A model generated the notes under the pieces. The model worked only from the letters and a program-made list of their open reading frames with translations. It did not search any database and was not told where the DNA came from. Position numbers and translations under genes: made by a program. Below, one piece after another: positions 16,396 through 24,645 of a stretch of DNA of 39,210 nt (its first letter is position 1; each line of letters begins with the position of its first letter). Origin of the DNA: Achromobacter insuavis (lineage in GTDB: Bacteria > Pseudomonadota > Gammaproteobacteria > Burkholderiales > Burkholderiaceae_B); contig NZ_CADIJR010000058.1 in the NCBI RefSeq assembly GCF_902859645.1, positions 1-39,210 on the forward strand. The letters are read 5' to 3'.

Positions 16396-17268
16396 TCAGC
16401 GCAGGAACCTGCGTTCCAGCTCGCGCATGTCCGCATCGCCCTGCAGGCCGATGATATCGCGCACCGTCGGCAGGCCGGCATCGACGGCATGGATGCCGCC
16501 CTCGGCGCGGATGCGGGCGAAGATCTCGCGCATCGCGCCCACGGCCGCGCGGATCGCATGATTGCCGTAGATCACCAGGCCCACCTTGCCCAGCGCCTGG
16601 ATGTCGCGCTCGCGCAGTTGCGGATAGGCGGTCGGCACCAGCACCAGCGGCACGCCGCCAGACCAGGCCGCGATGAAGGCCAGCACCTCGTCGGGCGTGG
16701 CCTGTTTGGAATGGATCAGGATGGCGTCGGCGCCGGCCGCTTCGTAGGCCGCGGCGCGGGCCAGGGCCTCGGCCTGCCCCAGGCCGGCGATCAGGGTCTC
16801 GGTGCGGGCGATGACGCAGAAATCGGGATCGCGGCGGGCGGCGCAAGCCGCCTCGATCTTGCCCTGGAATTCCTCGACGCGCACTAGTTCCTGGCGGCCG
16901 TCGGCGCGCAGGCTGGTGTCCTTGGGGAAGGTCTTGTCTTCCATCACGACCGCCGACACGCCCGCGGCCTCGTATTGCGGCACGACGTAGGAGACGTTGA
17001 TGGCGTTGCCGAACCCGGTGTCGATATCGGCGATGACCGGCACGTCGACCGTGGCGGCGATGGCGCGCATCATGTCCAGGTGCAGGCCGGCAGACAGGAT
17101 GTTGGCGTCCGGCACCGCATAGCTGGCCGACAGTTCGAAGCCGCTGCCCCAGATCGCATCGAATCCGGCTTCGGCCGCCAGCCGGGCGGACAGCGGATTG
17201 TGCGCCGACATGGCGTGCATCAAGGCGGGATCCTGCAGTTTCCGGCGAAAGCGGGTGTTGCGGTGCAT
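16396..17268 (-). CDS. pphA: Phosphonopyruvate hydrolase
   Basis: 290 residues of the isocitrate lyase/PEP mutase superfamily. The active-site run EDKTFPKDTS spans E110-S119; threonine at 118, where PEP mutases have asparagine, is the feature known for the Variovorax hydrolase, and numbering and length agree with that enzyme as I recall it. Other motifs are WGSGFELSASYAVPD (40-54), DIDTGFGNA with D81 and D83 for Mg2+, and PTAYPQL. The enzyme cleaves the C-P bond of phosphonopyruvate to pyruvate and phosphate, the last step of phosphonoalanine breakdown. The ATG at 17268 is preferred over a GTG 54 bases upstream because it gives this length; no Shine-Dalgarno is clear. The phosphonoalanine transaminase is not in the window. 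Confidence 0.88.
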   Translation of the reverse strand: MHRNTRFRRKLQDPALMHAMSAHNPLSARLAAEAGFDAIWGSGFELSASYAVPDANILSAGLHLDMMRAIAATVDVPVIADIDTGFGNAINVSYVVPQYEAAGVSAVVMEDKTFPKDTSLRADGRQELVRVEEFQGKIEAACAARRDPDFCVIARTETLIAGLGQAEALARAAAYEAAGADAILIHSKQATPDEVLAFIAAWSGGVPLVLVPTAYPQLRERDIQALGKVGLVIYGNHAIRAAVGAMREIFARIRAEGGIHAVDAGLPTVRDIIGLQGDADMRELERRFLR

Positions 17269-17363
17269 GGCGTGGCGGTTCGAGATCCGGCGCGGATTGC
17301 CCCGGCTGCGATCATTTAACACTAAAAGAAAGCGGCTGGCGGCCGCCCGGCGCGCGACGACAT

Positions 17364-17912
17364 TCAGCCGGCCTCGCCGCCGCGCCGCGCCTTCATCGCC
17401 CGGCTGATCGCGGCCAGCGCATCATCATCGATCAGGCGCGCGGCCAGCGGCAGCAACTCGTCCTCTTCGCGCTGGATATGCGCCGCATAGGCCGCCGCGA
17501 ACGCCTCCACCTGCGCCGCCGGCAACACCGCGGGATGGCCCGCCGCGATCTCGTCCAGGATTTGCCGCAACGGCGCCCACAGCGCCGCCAGCCGCGCGTG
17601 ATCGGCAATCAGCCCATCGACCAGCGCATGCAGGCAGACGGCGTCGGAACCCGCCATGGACTCGATCAGGGCCGGGAACAGGTCCTCTTCCTCGTCCTCG
17701 TGGTGATGGATCGCGGCCGTCTGGAAATAGCGCGCGACGCCCGCCGCCGCGACCTGGGCGGCGGCGTCGCTGCCATGCGTCGGCAGATGCGCGGCCAGGC
17801 GCCGCAAGGTGGCGCATTGCCGCGCAATGCGCCCATGACAGGCCGACAGCAGCCCGAGGGGATCATCGGGGGTCGGCGCCGCGGCCGGCCCGCCCGGAAA
17901 ACTCACCGCCAT
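17364..17912 (-). CDS. Hemerythrin-like (HHE) domain protein
   Basis: 182 residues from the ATG at 17912, which has GGGAGGGG directly upstream. The helical HHE pattern is complete: H26 (LLSACHGRI), H69-H71 with acidic residues (IHHHEDEEEDLFPAL), H105 (LIADHARL) and H145 with E149/E150 (YAAHIQREEDELLPLA). These would hold a di-iron centre that binds O2 or responds to NO or oxidative stress; the role of such stand-alone cytoplasmic proteins is mostly unknown. It starts 16 bases after the stop of the carboxypeptidase gene and ends 95 bases before pphA, so it could share a transcript with either. No partner suggests a specific job. Confidence 0.88.
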   Translation of the reverse strand: MAVSFPGGPAAAPTPDDPLGLLSACHGRIARQCATLRRLAAHLPTHGSDAAAQVAAAGVARYFQTAAIHHHEDEEEDLFPALIESMAGSDAVCLHALVDGLIADHARLAALWAPLRQILDEIAAGHPAVLPAAQVEAFAAAYAAHIQREEDELLPLAARLIDDDALAAISRAMKARRGGEAG

Positions 17913-17928
17913 GTCCCCTCCCGTCAAA

Positions 17929-19086
17929 TCAGGAATGCCCGCGCCACCACAGGCGGATGGAATCCCAGGCGCGGCCGGCGAATCCGGCTTCGGCCACCGG
18001 CTCCAGCGCCACCACCGGGAACTGCATGGCCGGCTTGCCGTCGACCATCACGCGCAGCGAACCGACCGTGGCCTGGGCCGCGATCGGCGCCACCAGCGGG
18101 TCCTGCGGCGCCCAGACCGGCTCGACCTTGGCGCCGGCCGGCACCGTGACGTAGGCGTCGCGCGCGAAGCCGGCCTTGAGCGTGTCGGCCTGCCCCTTCC
18201 AGACCTCGGGCGTGGCCACCGCCTGGCCCTTTGCATATAACTTGATGGTATTGAACCCCTGGAAGCCCCATTCCAGCAACTCGCGGCTTTCCTGGGTGCG
18301 CAGCTTGTCCGAGGCCGTGCCCACCACCACCGTGATCAGGCGCCGCTGGTCGCGGCCGTTGGGCCGATGCGCGGTGGCCACGATGCAGTAGCCAGCCGCC
18401 TCCGTATGGCCGGTCTTCAGGCCGTCGACGCTGGGATCGAGCCACAGCAGCCGGTTGCGGTTGGGCTGGGTGATGTTGTTGTAGGTGAAGGTCTTGGCCG
18501 AATCGTAGGTCTTGTACAGCTCGGGGTAATCGCGGATGAAGCGCGTGGCCAGGATCGACAGATCGCTGACGGTGGAATACGTGCCCGGGTCCGGCAGCCC
18601 GTGGGGACTGGCGAAGCGCGTGCCGTGCAGGCCCAGTTGCGCGGCGGTGTCGTTCATGCGCGCCACGAACGCCTCGACGCTGCCCGACACCGCTTCGGCC
18701 AGCGCGATCGCCGCGTCGTTGCCGGACTGGATCATCAGGCCGCGCAGCAGCTGGTCCACCGACACCTTGGAGCCCGGCTCCAGGAACATCTTGGAGCTGC
18801 CCGGCGGCACCTTCCAGGCGCGCGTCGAGATGGTCACCTTCTGGTCCGGCGACAACTCCTTGTTGTGGATGGCGCTGAACACCACGTACGCCGTCATGAT
18901 CTTGGTCAGCGAGGCCGGCTCGATCCGGGCGGTGGCGGCGTGCGAGGCGATCACCTGGCCGCTGGTCTCGTCCAGCAGCAACCAGGCCTTGGCGGACAGG
19001 TCGGGCTGGGGCATCGATTGCGCCAGGGCGCCTGACATACATGCGGTCGCAACGAGCAGGCTCGCCGCCAACTTCTTCATCAACAT
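17929..19086 (-). CDS. dacC: D-alanyl-D-alanine carboxypeptidase (PBP5/6 family)
   Basis: 385 residues with a signal peptide (MLMKKLAASLLVATACMSG, processing near AQS). The penicillin-binding motifs are intact: S59-x-x-K62 (SLTK), S121-G-N123 and K224-T-G. A PBP5 C-terminal beta domain follows (about 280-365), and the end GFAGRAWDSIRLWWRG looks like the amphipathic helix that anchors these proteins to the outer face of the inner membrane. It removes the terminal D-Ala from peptidoglycan pentapeptides. ATG codons at 19086, 19080 and 19104 are all possible; 19086 was chosen because it gives a compact signal peptide. A perfect 12-base inverted repeat lies 45 bases upstream. Confidence 0.94.
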   Translation of the reverse strand: MLMKKLAASLLVATACMSGALAQSMPQPDLSAKAWLLLDETSGQVIASHAATARIEPASLTKIMTAYVVFSAIHNKELSPDQKVTISTRAWKVPPGSSKMFLEPGSKVSVDQLLRGLMIQSGNDAAIALAEAVSGSVEAFVARMNDTAAQLGLHGTRFASPHGLPDPGTYSTVSDLSILATRFIRDYPELYKTYDSAKTFTYNNITQPNRNRLLWLDPSVDGLKTGHTEAAGYCIVATAHRPNGRDQRRLITVVVGTASDKLRTQESRELLEWGFQGFNTIKLYAKGQAVATPEVWKGQADTLKAGFARDAYVTVPAGAKVEPVWAPQDPLVAPIAAQATVGSLRVMVDGKPAMQFPVVALEPVAEAGFAGRAWDSIRLWWRGHS

Positions 19087-19130
19087 AGGGTGCTTCACTT
19101 CCATGCGGGGTAAGGATGGCACGCGGGCCA

Positions 19131-19165
19131 GCGCATGCAGGCCGCCCGCGGCCGCCTGCATGCGC
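19131..19165. promoter_or_regulatory. Perfect 12-base inverted repeat upstream of dacC
   Basis: GCGCATGCAGGC (19131-19142) and its exact complement (19154-19165) flank an 11-base GC-rich centre. It lies 45 bases upstream of the dacC start, in the position of an operator or a 5'-leader hairpin. No T-run accompanies it, so it is not an obvious terminator. Confidence 0.5.
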
Positions 19166-19226
19166 CCGCCGACGCGCGGCGCGAAGCATTGGAACACGCC
19201 AGCCCCGGATGGTTCAAAAGTCCCTT

Positions 19227-19339
19227 GCGAAAGCACTTTCGCGCGACACGCGGCAACGCCGCGCAGCGCTTTCGCGGCACTGAAAAAATCGCAGTGATTG
19301 TCACTGCATTTTGCAGAACCCCTTGCAGAAGGGGTTTTT
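19227..19339 (+). ncRNA. Hairpin series ending in terminator-like stem, upstream of the HU-like gene
   Basis: Three perfect stems follow on the plus strand: GCGAAAG-CA-CTTTCGC (19227-19242), GCAGTGA-TTG-TCACTGC (19291-19307), and AACCCCTT-GCAG-AAGGGGTT (19317-19336) followed by further Ts to 19339. The last looks like a short intrinsic terminator. No reading frame ends here, so it could terminate a small RNA or act as an attenuator in a long leader of the downstream gene. No convincing promoter was found, so the RNA call is tentative. Confidence 0.35.
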
Positions 19340-19486
19340 CTGCCTGGAAAACAACAAAGATTGCGCGAAAGGCCTTGCGAAAGCGGCTACAACCGCCACT
19401 CTTCCGCTATCATCGGGCGCGTAGTGCTAAACGCCGATACCCGGCGCGCGCGCTGCCCCAATGTCCTCAACATACGGATTTTGACC

Positions 19487-19945
19487 ATGGCCACGAAAGC
19501 TAAAGCTCCTGCCAAGAAAGTCACCAAGCCCGCCGCCAAGGCGCCCGCAAAGAAGGCTACCGCCGCCAAACCCGCTGTGAAGCCCGCAGCCAAGAAGGTC
19601 GTCGCCGCCAAGAAGGTCGCTGCCGCCCCCAAGGCTATCAAGGCTGCTCTGAACAAGACCCAGCTGATCGCCTACATCGTCGAGCAGTCCGGCGTCGAAG
19701 CCAAGTCGGTCAAGGCCGTCCTGGCCAGCCTGGAAACCTCGGTGCTGAGCTCCGTGGACAAGAAGGGCGCTGGCGAATTCACGCTGCCCGGCCTGTTCAA
19801 GGTTGCCGTGCAGAAGGTTCCCGCCAAGGCCAAGCGCTTCGGCAAGGATCCGTTCACCGGTGAAGAGCGCTGGTTCCCCGCCAAGCCGGCTTCGGTCAAG
19901 GTGAAGGTTCGCCCGCTCAAGAAGCTGAAGGACGCCGCGCAGTAA
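19487..19945 (+). CDS. HU-like DNA-binding protein with Lys/Ala-rich histone H1-like tail
   Basis: 152 residues. Residues 1-54 are almost only Lys, Ala, Pro and Val in repeats such as AKKATAAKPAVKPAAKK, like the C-terminal tail of histone H1. Residues 55-152 resemble a bacterial HU/IHF fold: LNKTQLIAYIVEQSGVEAKS, the FTLPGLFKVAVQKV turn and RFGKDPFTGEERW, which matches the DNA-arm GRNPQTGEE region. The combination is known in Bordetella relatives and should compact or organise the nucleoid. The ATG at 19487 starts the basic tail; upstream in-frame sequence is not protein-like. TATCAT at 19408-19413 is a possible -10 but lacks a clear -35. A strong terminator follows. Confidence 0.9.
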   Translation: MATKAKAPAKKVTKPAAKAPAKKATAAKPAVKPAAKKVVAAKKVAAAPKAIKAALNKTQLIAYIVEQSGVEAKSVKAVLASLETSVLSSVDKKGAGEFTLPGLFKVAVQKVPAKAKRFGKDPFTGEERWFPAKPASVKVKVRPLKKLKDAAQ

Positions 19946-19971
19946 TTCCGCACGGTTATCCGGTCAAGCCG

Positions 19972-20013
19972 GAAAGGGCCTGCCCCGCAAGGGGCGGGCC
20001 CTTTCTTTTTTTT
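19972..20013 (+). terminator. Intrinsic terminator after the HU-like gene
   Basis: GAAAGGGCCTGCCCC (19972-19986) pairs with GGGGCGGGCCCTTTC (19991-20005), with a single G-U type mismatch and loop GCAA, followed by eight Ts (20006-20013). It lies 26 bases after the stop codon. Confidence 0.93.
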
Positions 20014-20061
20014 GCGCGCCCGTGCTTCCTGGCTCGGTCCGCGCCGGCCGGCGGGCGCGCC

Positions 20062-20110
20062 TTGCATGATCCCGGGCCGGCCTGCTAGAATTTATCTTTA
20101 CGTCAAGATA
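20062..20110 (+). promoter_or_regulatory. Promoter and MarR-type operator of the marR-MFS unit
   Basis: TTGCAT (20062-20067) and TAGAAT (20086-20091) are 18 bases apart. Directly downstream is the palindrome TATCTT-TACGTC-AAGATA (20093-20110), which covers the expected transcription start. MarR family proteins commonly bind such 16-20 base palindromes, so autorepression of marR and the linked exporter gene is likely (inference). Confidence 0.6.
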
Positions 20111-20127
20111 CTTTATATAAAAACATC

Positions 20128-20640
20128 ATGAACGATCTGGTCGACTTGGTGCTGTCGCAGTGGGAGCAGGAATGCCCCAACCTGGACATCTCGCCGATGA
20201 GCGTCCTCAGCCGCGTGTTCCGCTTCCACGCCTTCGCCGCGCGCGACGTCGGCCAGGCATTCAAGCGCCACAACCTGCACCAGGGCGAATTCGACGTGCT
20301 CGCGACCCTGTACCGCACCGGCGCGCCGCACGCCATGAATCCGCAGAAGCTGGTCGCGGCGCTGCTGCTGACCTCGGGCGCCATGACCAACCGGCTGGAC
20401 CGCCTGGAACAGGCCGGCCTGCTGGCGCGCACGCCGAACCCCGATGATCGCCGCGGCGTCATCGTGGCGCTGACCCCCGAAGGCCTGCGCGTCATCAAGC
20501 AGGTGCTCAAGGATTACCTGCGCGAACTCGAAGCGCTGCTCGCCCCCCTCAATGCCGCCGAACGCCGCCAGATGGCCGGCCTGCTGAAGAAACTGCTGAT
20601 CCCGCACGACCAGGAAACGCCCGGCGGCATCGCCGCCTGA
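20128..20640 (+). CDS. MarR family transcriptional regulator
   Basis: 170 residues. The winged helix is plain: [18 protein letters not shown], then [20 protein letters not shown] (recognition helix) and the wing [21 protein letters not shown], with dimerisation helices at both ends. MarR proteins are usually ligand-relieved repressors of drug efflux or aromatic-compound genes. An MFS exporter gene starts 35 bases downstream on the same strand, and a palindrome overlaps the predicted promoter, so it probably represses its own operon. There is no Shine-Dalgarno before the ATG; the leader, about 30 bases, is AT-rich instead. The ligand is unknown. Confidence 0.93.
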   Translation: MNDLVDLVLSQWEQECPNLDISPMSVLSRVFRFHAFAARDVGQAFKRHNLHQGEFDVLATLYRTGAPHAMNPQKLVAALLLTSGAMTNRLDRLEQAGLLARTPNPDDRRGVIVALTPEGLRVIKQVLKDYLRELEALLAPLNAAERRQMAGLLKKLLIPHDQETPGGIAA

Positions 20641-20675
20641 GCCCTTCCCCCGCCACTCCCGACTCCCCGCCTCAC

Positions 20676-21890
20676 ATGAACGCCGCTCCCGCCCAACCCG
20701 CCCCGCTCACCGCGCCCGTCATCCTGCTGATGTCCGTGGCCACCGGCCTGGCGGTCGCCAGCAACTATTACGCGCAGCCGCTGCTGCACACCATCAGCCA
20801 GCAGTTCACGCTGTCCAACGCCACCGCCGGCAGCATCGTCATGATCGCGCAGCTGAGCTACGCGCTCGGCCTGATCCTGCTGGTGCCGCTGGGCGACCTG
20901 TTCGAGCGCCGCGGCCTGATCGTGCTGATGACCCTGCTGTCGTCCGGCGGCCTGCTGGTATCGGCCTTCGCCCGCAACATCCAGATGCTGATGCTGGGCA
21001 CCGCGGTGACCGGCATGCTGTCGGTGGTGGCGCAGGTGCTGGTGCCGTTCGCGGCCACCCTGGCGGCGCCGCACGAGCGCGGCAAGGCGGTCGGCACCGT
21101 CATGAGCGGCCTGTTGCTGGGCATCCTGCTGGCCCGCACCGCGGCCGGCGTGCTGGCCGACCTGGGCAGCTGGCGCACCGTCTACTGGGTCGCCGCGATC
21201 CTGATGCTGGCCATGTCCGCCGCGCTCTGGAAGGTGCTGCCGCGCCACAAGAGCCAGGCCGCCATGAGCTACCCGCGCCTGCTCGGCTCGATCTTCCGCC
21301 TGTTCGCCGAGGAACCGCTGCTGCGCGGCCGTTCGCTGCTGGGCGGCCTGCTGTTCGCCGCCTTCAGCATGCTGTGGACGCCGCTGACCTTCCTGCTGTC
21401 GGGACCGGACTACGGCTTCAACAACACCACCATCGGCCTGTTCGGGCTGGCCGGCGCCGCTGGCGCCTATGCCGCCAACCGCTTCGGCCGCCTGGCCGAC
21501 CGCGGCCTGGGCAACCAGGCCACCCGCATCGGCCTCTTGCTGCTGCTGGCTTCCTGGGGGCTGATGGCCTTCGGCCAGGCCTCGGTCATCGCGCTACTGG
21601 TCGGCATCCTGATCCAGGACCTGGCGATCCAGGGCGTCCATGTCACCAATACCAGCTCGCTCTACCGCACCCGGCCCGAGGCCCGCAGCCGCCTGACGGC
21701 CGGTTACATGACCAGCTACTTCATCGGCGGGGCGACCGGATCGCTGGTATCGTCCTGGCTTTACTCCCATTACGGCTGGCCCGGCGTGGTCACCGCGGGC
21801 GCGGTTCTGGGGGCCATAACCCTGGCTTACGGCATGCTGGGGGCCAGTGCCCGCATCCCGGAAATCGCCCCGTCCCCTATCCGCGCCTAG
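20676..21890 (+). CDS. MFS transporter (drug/metabolite exporter type)
   Basis: 404 residues with about 12 hydrophobic segments. Helix 1 holds [20 protein letters not shown], a pattern of a large group of bacterial MFS exporters. The cytoplasmic loop motif appears as [13 protein letters not shown], and the second half repeats it weakly as [13 protein letters not shown] short Pro/Ala-rich N-terminus precedes helix 1. It sits 35 bases after marR and is probably an efflux pump induced when the MarR ligand is present. The substrate is unknown. The leuS -10 element begins eight bases after its stop. Confidence 0.9.
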   Translation: MNAAPAQPAPLTAPVILLMSVATGLAVASNYYAQPLLHTISQQFTLSNATAGSIVMIAQLSYALGLILLVPLGDLFERRGLIVLMTLLSSGGLLVSAFARNIQMLMLGTAVTGMLSVVAQVLVPFAATLAAPHERGKAVGTVMSGLLLGILLARTAAGVLADLGSWRTVYWVAAILMLAMSAALWKVLPRHKSQAAMSYPRLLGSIFRLFAEEPLLRGRSLLGGLLFAAFSMLWTPLTFLLSGPDYGFNNTTIGLFGLAGAAGAYAANRFGRLADRGLGNQATRIGLLLLLASWGLMAFGQASVIALLVGILIQDLAIQGVHVTNTSSLYRTRPEARSRLTAGYMTSYFIGGATGSLVSSWLYSHYGWPGVVTAGAVLGAITLAYGMLGASARIPEIAPSPIRA

Positions 21891-21897
21891 CACCTCC

Positions 21898-21945
21898 TAT
21901 AATCAGGGGTTTTGGCCGCCCCCGCGCCTGGCGCGCGGGGGCGGC
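21898..21945 (+). promoter_or_regulatory. leuS: leuS -10 element and strong leader hairpin
   Basis: A perfect TATAAT (21898-21903) follows the exporter stop; no good -35 is seen 17 bases upstream. Immediately downstream a perfect 13-base inverted repeat, GCCGCCCCCGCGC at 21915-21927 with its complement at 21933-21945 and loop CTGGC, would form at the 5' end of the leuS mRNA, 31 bases before the ATG. No T-run follows, so it is not a simple attenuator. Confidence 0.5.
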
Positions 21946-21976
21946 TCACCCATTTTTCGCCATCGCGCACGAGCCC

Positions 21977-24634
21977 ATGCAGGAACGTTACCTCCCCACT
22001 ACCGTCGAAGCGGCCGCCCACCAAGACTGGCAGGCCCGCGACGCCTATCTGGTCCATGAACACGCGAAGAACCCGGACGGCTCCGAGAAGCCGAAGTTCT
22101 ACGCCTGCTCGATGCTGCCCTATCCCAGCGGCAAGCTGCACATGGGCCACGTGCGCAACTACACCATCAACGACATGATGGCGCGCCAGCTGCGCATGCG
22201 GGGCTACAACGTGCTGATGCCGATGGGCTGGGACGCCTTCGGCATGCCGGCCGAGAACGCCGCCATCAAGTCCAAGGTGCCGCCGGCCAAGTGGACCTAC
22301 GACAACATCGCCTACATGAAGAAGCAGATGAAGGCGATGGGCCTGGCGATCGACTGGTCGCGCGAAATGTGCGCCTGCGATCCCGAGTACTACAAGTGGA
22401 ACCAGTGGCTGTTCCTGAAGATGCTCGAAAAGGGCGTCGCCTACCGCAAGACCCAGGTGGTGAACTGGGACCCGGTCGACCAGACCGTGCTGGCCAACGA
22501 ACAGGTCATCGACGGCCGCGGCTGGCGCTCGGGCGCTCCGGTCGAAAAACGCGAGATCCCCGGCTACTACCTGCGCATCACCGATTACGCCGACGAACTG
22601 CTGGGCGCGGTGCAGAACGATCTGCCCGGCTGGCCCGAGCGCGTGCGCCTGATGCAGGAAAACTGGATCGGCAAGTCCGAAGGCCTGCGCTTCGCCTTCC
22701 CGCACCAGATCGCCGGCCAGGACGGCCAGCTGATCCAGGACGGCAAGCTGTACGTCTTCACCACCCGCGCCGACACCATCATGGGCGTGACCTTCTGCGC
22801 CGTGGCGCCGGAACACCCCCTGGCCACCCACGCCGCGCAGTCGAACCCGGCGCTGGCCGCCTTCATCGAACAGTGCAAGCTGGGCGGCACCACCGAGGCC
22901 GAACTGGCCACGCGTGAAAAGGAAGGCCTGCCCACCGGCCTGTTCGTGACGCACCCGGTCACCGGCGACCAGGTCGAGGTCTGGGTCGGCAACTACGTGC
23001 TGATGACCTACGGCGACGGCGCCGTGATGGGCGTGCCCGCCCACGACGAGCGCGACTTCGCCTTCGCCAGGAAATACGACCTGCCGATCCGCCAGGTCGT
23101 GGACGTGGCCGGCAAGGCCTATTCCACCGACGCCTGGCAGGAATGGTACGGCGACAAGCAGAGCGGCCGCACCATCAACTCGGGCAAGTACGACGGCCTG
23201 TCGCACAAGGAAGCCGTGGACGCCATCGCCGCCGACCTGGGCGCGCAAGGCCTGGGCGAAAAGCAGACCACCTGGCGCCTGCGCGACTGGGGCATCTCGC
23301 GCCAGCGCTACTGGGGCACCCCGATCCCCATCATCCACTGCCCGGACTGCGGCCCGGTGCCGGTCCCCGAGAAAGACCTGCCGGTGGTGCTGCCGGCCGA
23401 CCTGATTCCGGACGGCAGCGGCAATCCGCTGGCCAAGAACGAAGCCTTCCTGTCGTGCGCCTGCCCCAGCTGCGGCAAGCCGGCGCGCCGCGAGACGGAC
23501 ACGATGGACACCTTCGTGGACTCGTCCTGGTACTTCATGCGCTACACCTCGCCGGGCAACAACAACGCCATGGTCGACGCGCGCAATGACTACTGGATGC
23601 CGATGGACCAGTACATCGGCGGCATCGAGCACGCGGTCCTGCACCTGCTGTACGCGCGCTTCTGGACCAAGGTCATGCGCGACATGGGCCTGCTCAACTT
23701 CGACGAGCCCTTCACCAAGCTGCTGTGCCAGGGCATGGTGCTGAACCACATCTACTCGCGCAAGAACGCCCAGGGCGGCATCGAGTATTTCTGGCCCGAG
23801 GAAGTCGAGAACGTCTACGACGCGCGCGGCGCCATCACCGGCGCCAAGCTCAAGTCCGACGGTTCCGACGTGACCTACGGCGGCGTGGGCACGATGTCCA
23901 AGTCCAAGAACAACGGCGTCGATCCGCAATCGCTGATCGACACGCTGGGCGCCGACACGGCCCGCCTGTTCGTCATGTTCGCCAGCCCGCCCGAGCAGAC
24001 CCTCGAATGGTCCGACTCCGGCGTCGAAGGCTCGAACCGCTTCCTGCGCCGCCTGTGGTCCATCAGCTACGCGCAGCGCGACACGATCGCCCGCGGCCTG
24101 GCCGCCGGCGCCGACTGGAGCGGCGCGCCCGCCGCGGTCAAGGATCTGCGCCGCGAGGTCTACAACCTGCTCAAGCAGGCCGACTACGACTACCAGCGCA
24201 TCCAGTACAACACCGTCGTGTCCGCGTGCATGAAGATGCTCAACGCCATCGACGACGCCAAGCTGCCGGAAGGCGCGCACGCCGACGCCGCCTACGCCGA
24301 AACGCTGGGCGTGCTGCTGCGCGTGCTGTACCCGGTGGTGCCGCACATCACCTGGCACCTGTGGCGCGACCTCGGTTACGCGAACGAGCTGGGCGACCTG
24401 CTCGACGCGCCCTGGCCGCACGTCGACGAGGCCGCGCTGGTGGCGGACGAAATCGAACTGATGCTGCAGGTCAACGGCAAGCTGCGCGGCTCGATCCGCG
24501 TCGCCGCCAAGGCCGCCAAGGAAGACATCGAGAAACTCGCCGCCGCCCAGGAAGAAGTCGCCCGCTACCTGGAAGGCCGCCCGCCCAAGCGGGTCATCGT
24601 GGTTCCGGGCAAACTGGTCAACGTCGTAGGCTGA
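21977..24634 (+). CDS. leuS: Leucyl-tRNA synthetase
   Basis: 885 residues, close to the usual bacterial length. It has the class I signatures HMGH (55-58, within [15 protein letters not shown]) and MSKSK (640-644). The CP1 editing domain is present, with [12 protein letters not shown] and [15 protein letters not shown] holding the conserved aspartate that clears mischarged tRNA. The anticodon-binding domain and the short C-terminal domain ([14 protein letters not shown]) complete the enzyme. It charges tRNA-Leu in the cytoplasm. The stop overlaps or directly adjoins lptE, which is followed by holA: the conserved leuS-lptE-holA cluster. Transcription probably starts at the TATAAT 79 bases upstream. 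Confidence 0.98.
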   Translation: MQERYLPTTVEAAAHQDWQARDAYLVHEHAKNPDGSEKPKFYACSMLPYPSGKLHMGHVRNYTINDMMARQLRMRGYNVLMPMGWDAFGMPAENAAIKSKVPPAKWTYDNIAYMKKQMKAMGLAIDWSREMCACDPEYYKWNQWLFLKMLEKGVAYRKTQVVNWDPVDQTVLANEQVIDGRGWRSGAPVEKREIPGYYLRITDYADELLGAVQNDLPGWPERVRLMQENWIGKSEGLRFAFPHQIAGQDGQLIQDGKLYVFTTRADTIMGVTFCAVAPEHPLATHAAQSNPALAAFIEQCKLGGTTEAELATREKEGLPTGLFVTHPVTGDQVEVWVGNYVLMTYGDGAVMGVPAHDERDFAFARKYDLPIRQVVDVAGKAYSTDAWQEWYGDKQSGRTINSGKYDGLSHKEAVDAIAADLGAQGLGEKQTTWRLRDWGISRQRYWGTPIPIIHCPDCGPVPVPEKDLPVVLPADLIPDGSGNPLAKNEAFLSCACPSCGKPARRETDTMDTFVDSSWYFMRYTSPGNNNAMVDARNDYWMPMDQYIGGIEHAVLHLLYARFWTKVMRDMGLLNFDEPFTKLLCQGMVLNHIYSRKNAQGGIEYFWPEEVENVYDARGAITGAKLKSDGSDVTYGGVGTMSKSKNNGVDPQSLIDTLGADTARLFVMFASPPEQTLEWSDSGVEGSNRFLRRLWSISYAQRDTIARGLAAGADWSGAPAAVKDLRREVYNLLKQADYDYQRIQYNTVVSACMKMLNAIDDAKLPEGAHADAAYAETLGVLLRVLYPVVPHITWHLWRDLGYANELGDLLDAPWPHVDEAALVADEIELMLQVNGKLRGSIRVAAKAAKEDIEKLAAAQEEVARYLEGRPPKRVIVVPGKLVNVVG

Positions 24635-24645
24635 TGAGGTCAAGC

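Noticed and set aside
21887-24643. A 918-codon open frame antisense to leuS
   Set aside because: It lies opposite a certain essential gene, its translation is rich in Val, His, Arg, Gln and Ala without any recognisable domain, and such long antisense frames are expected from strong GC bias at third codon positions.
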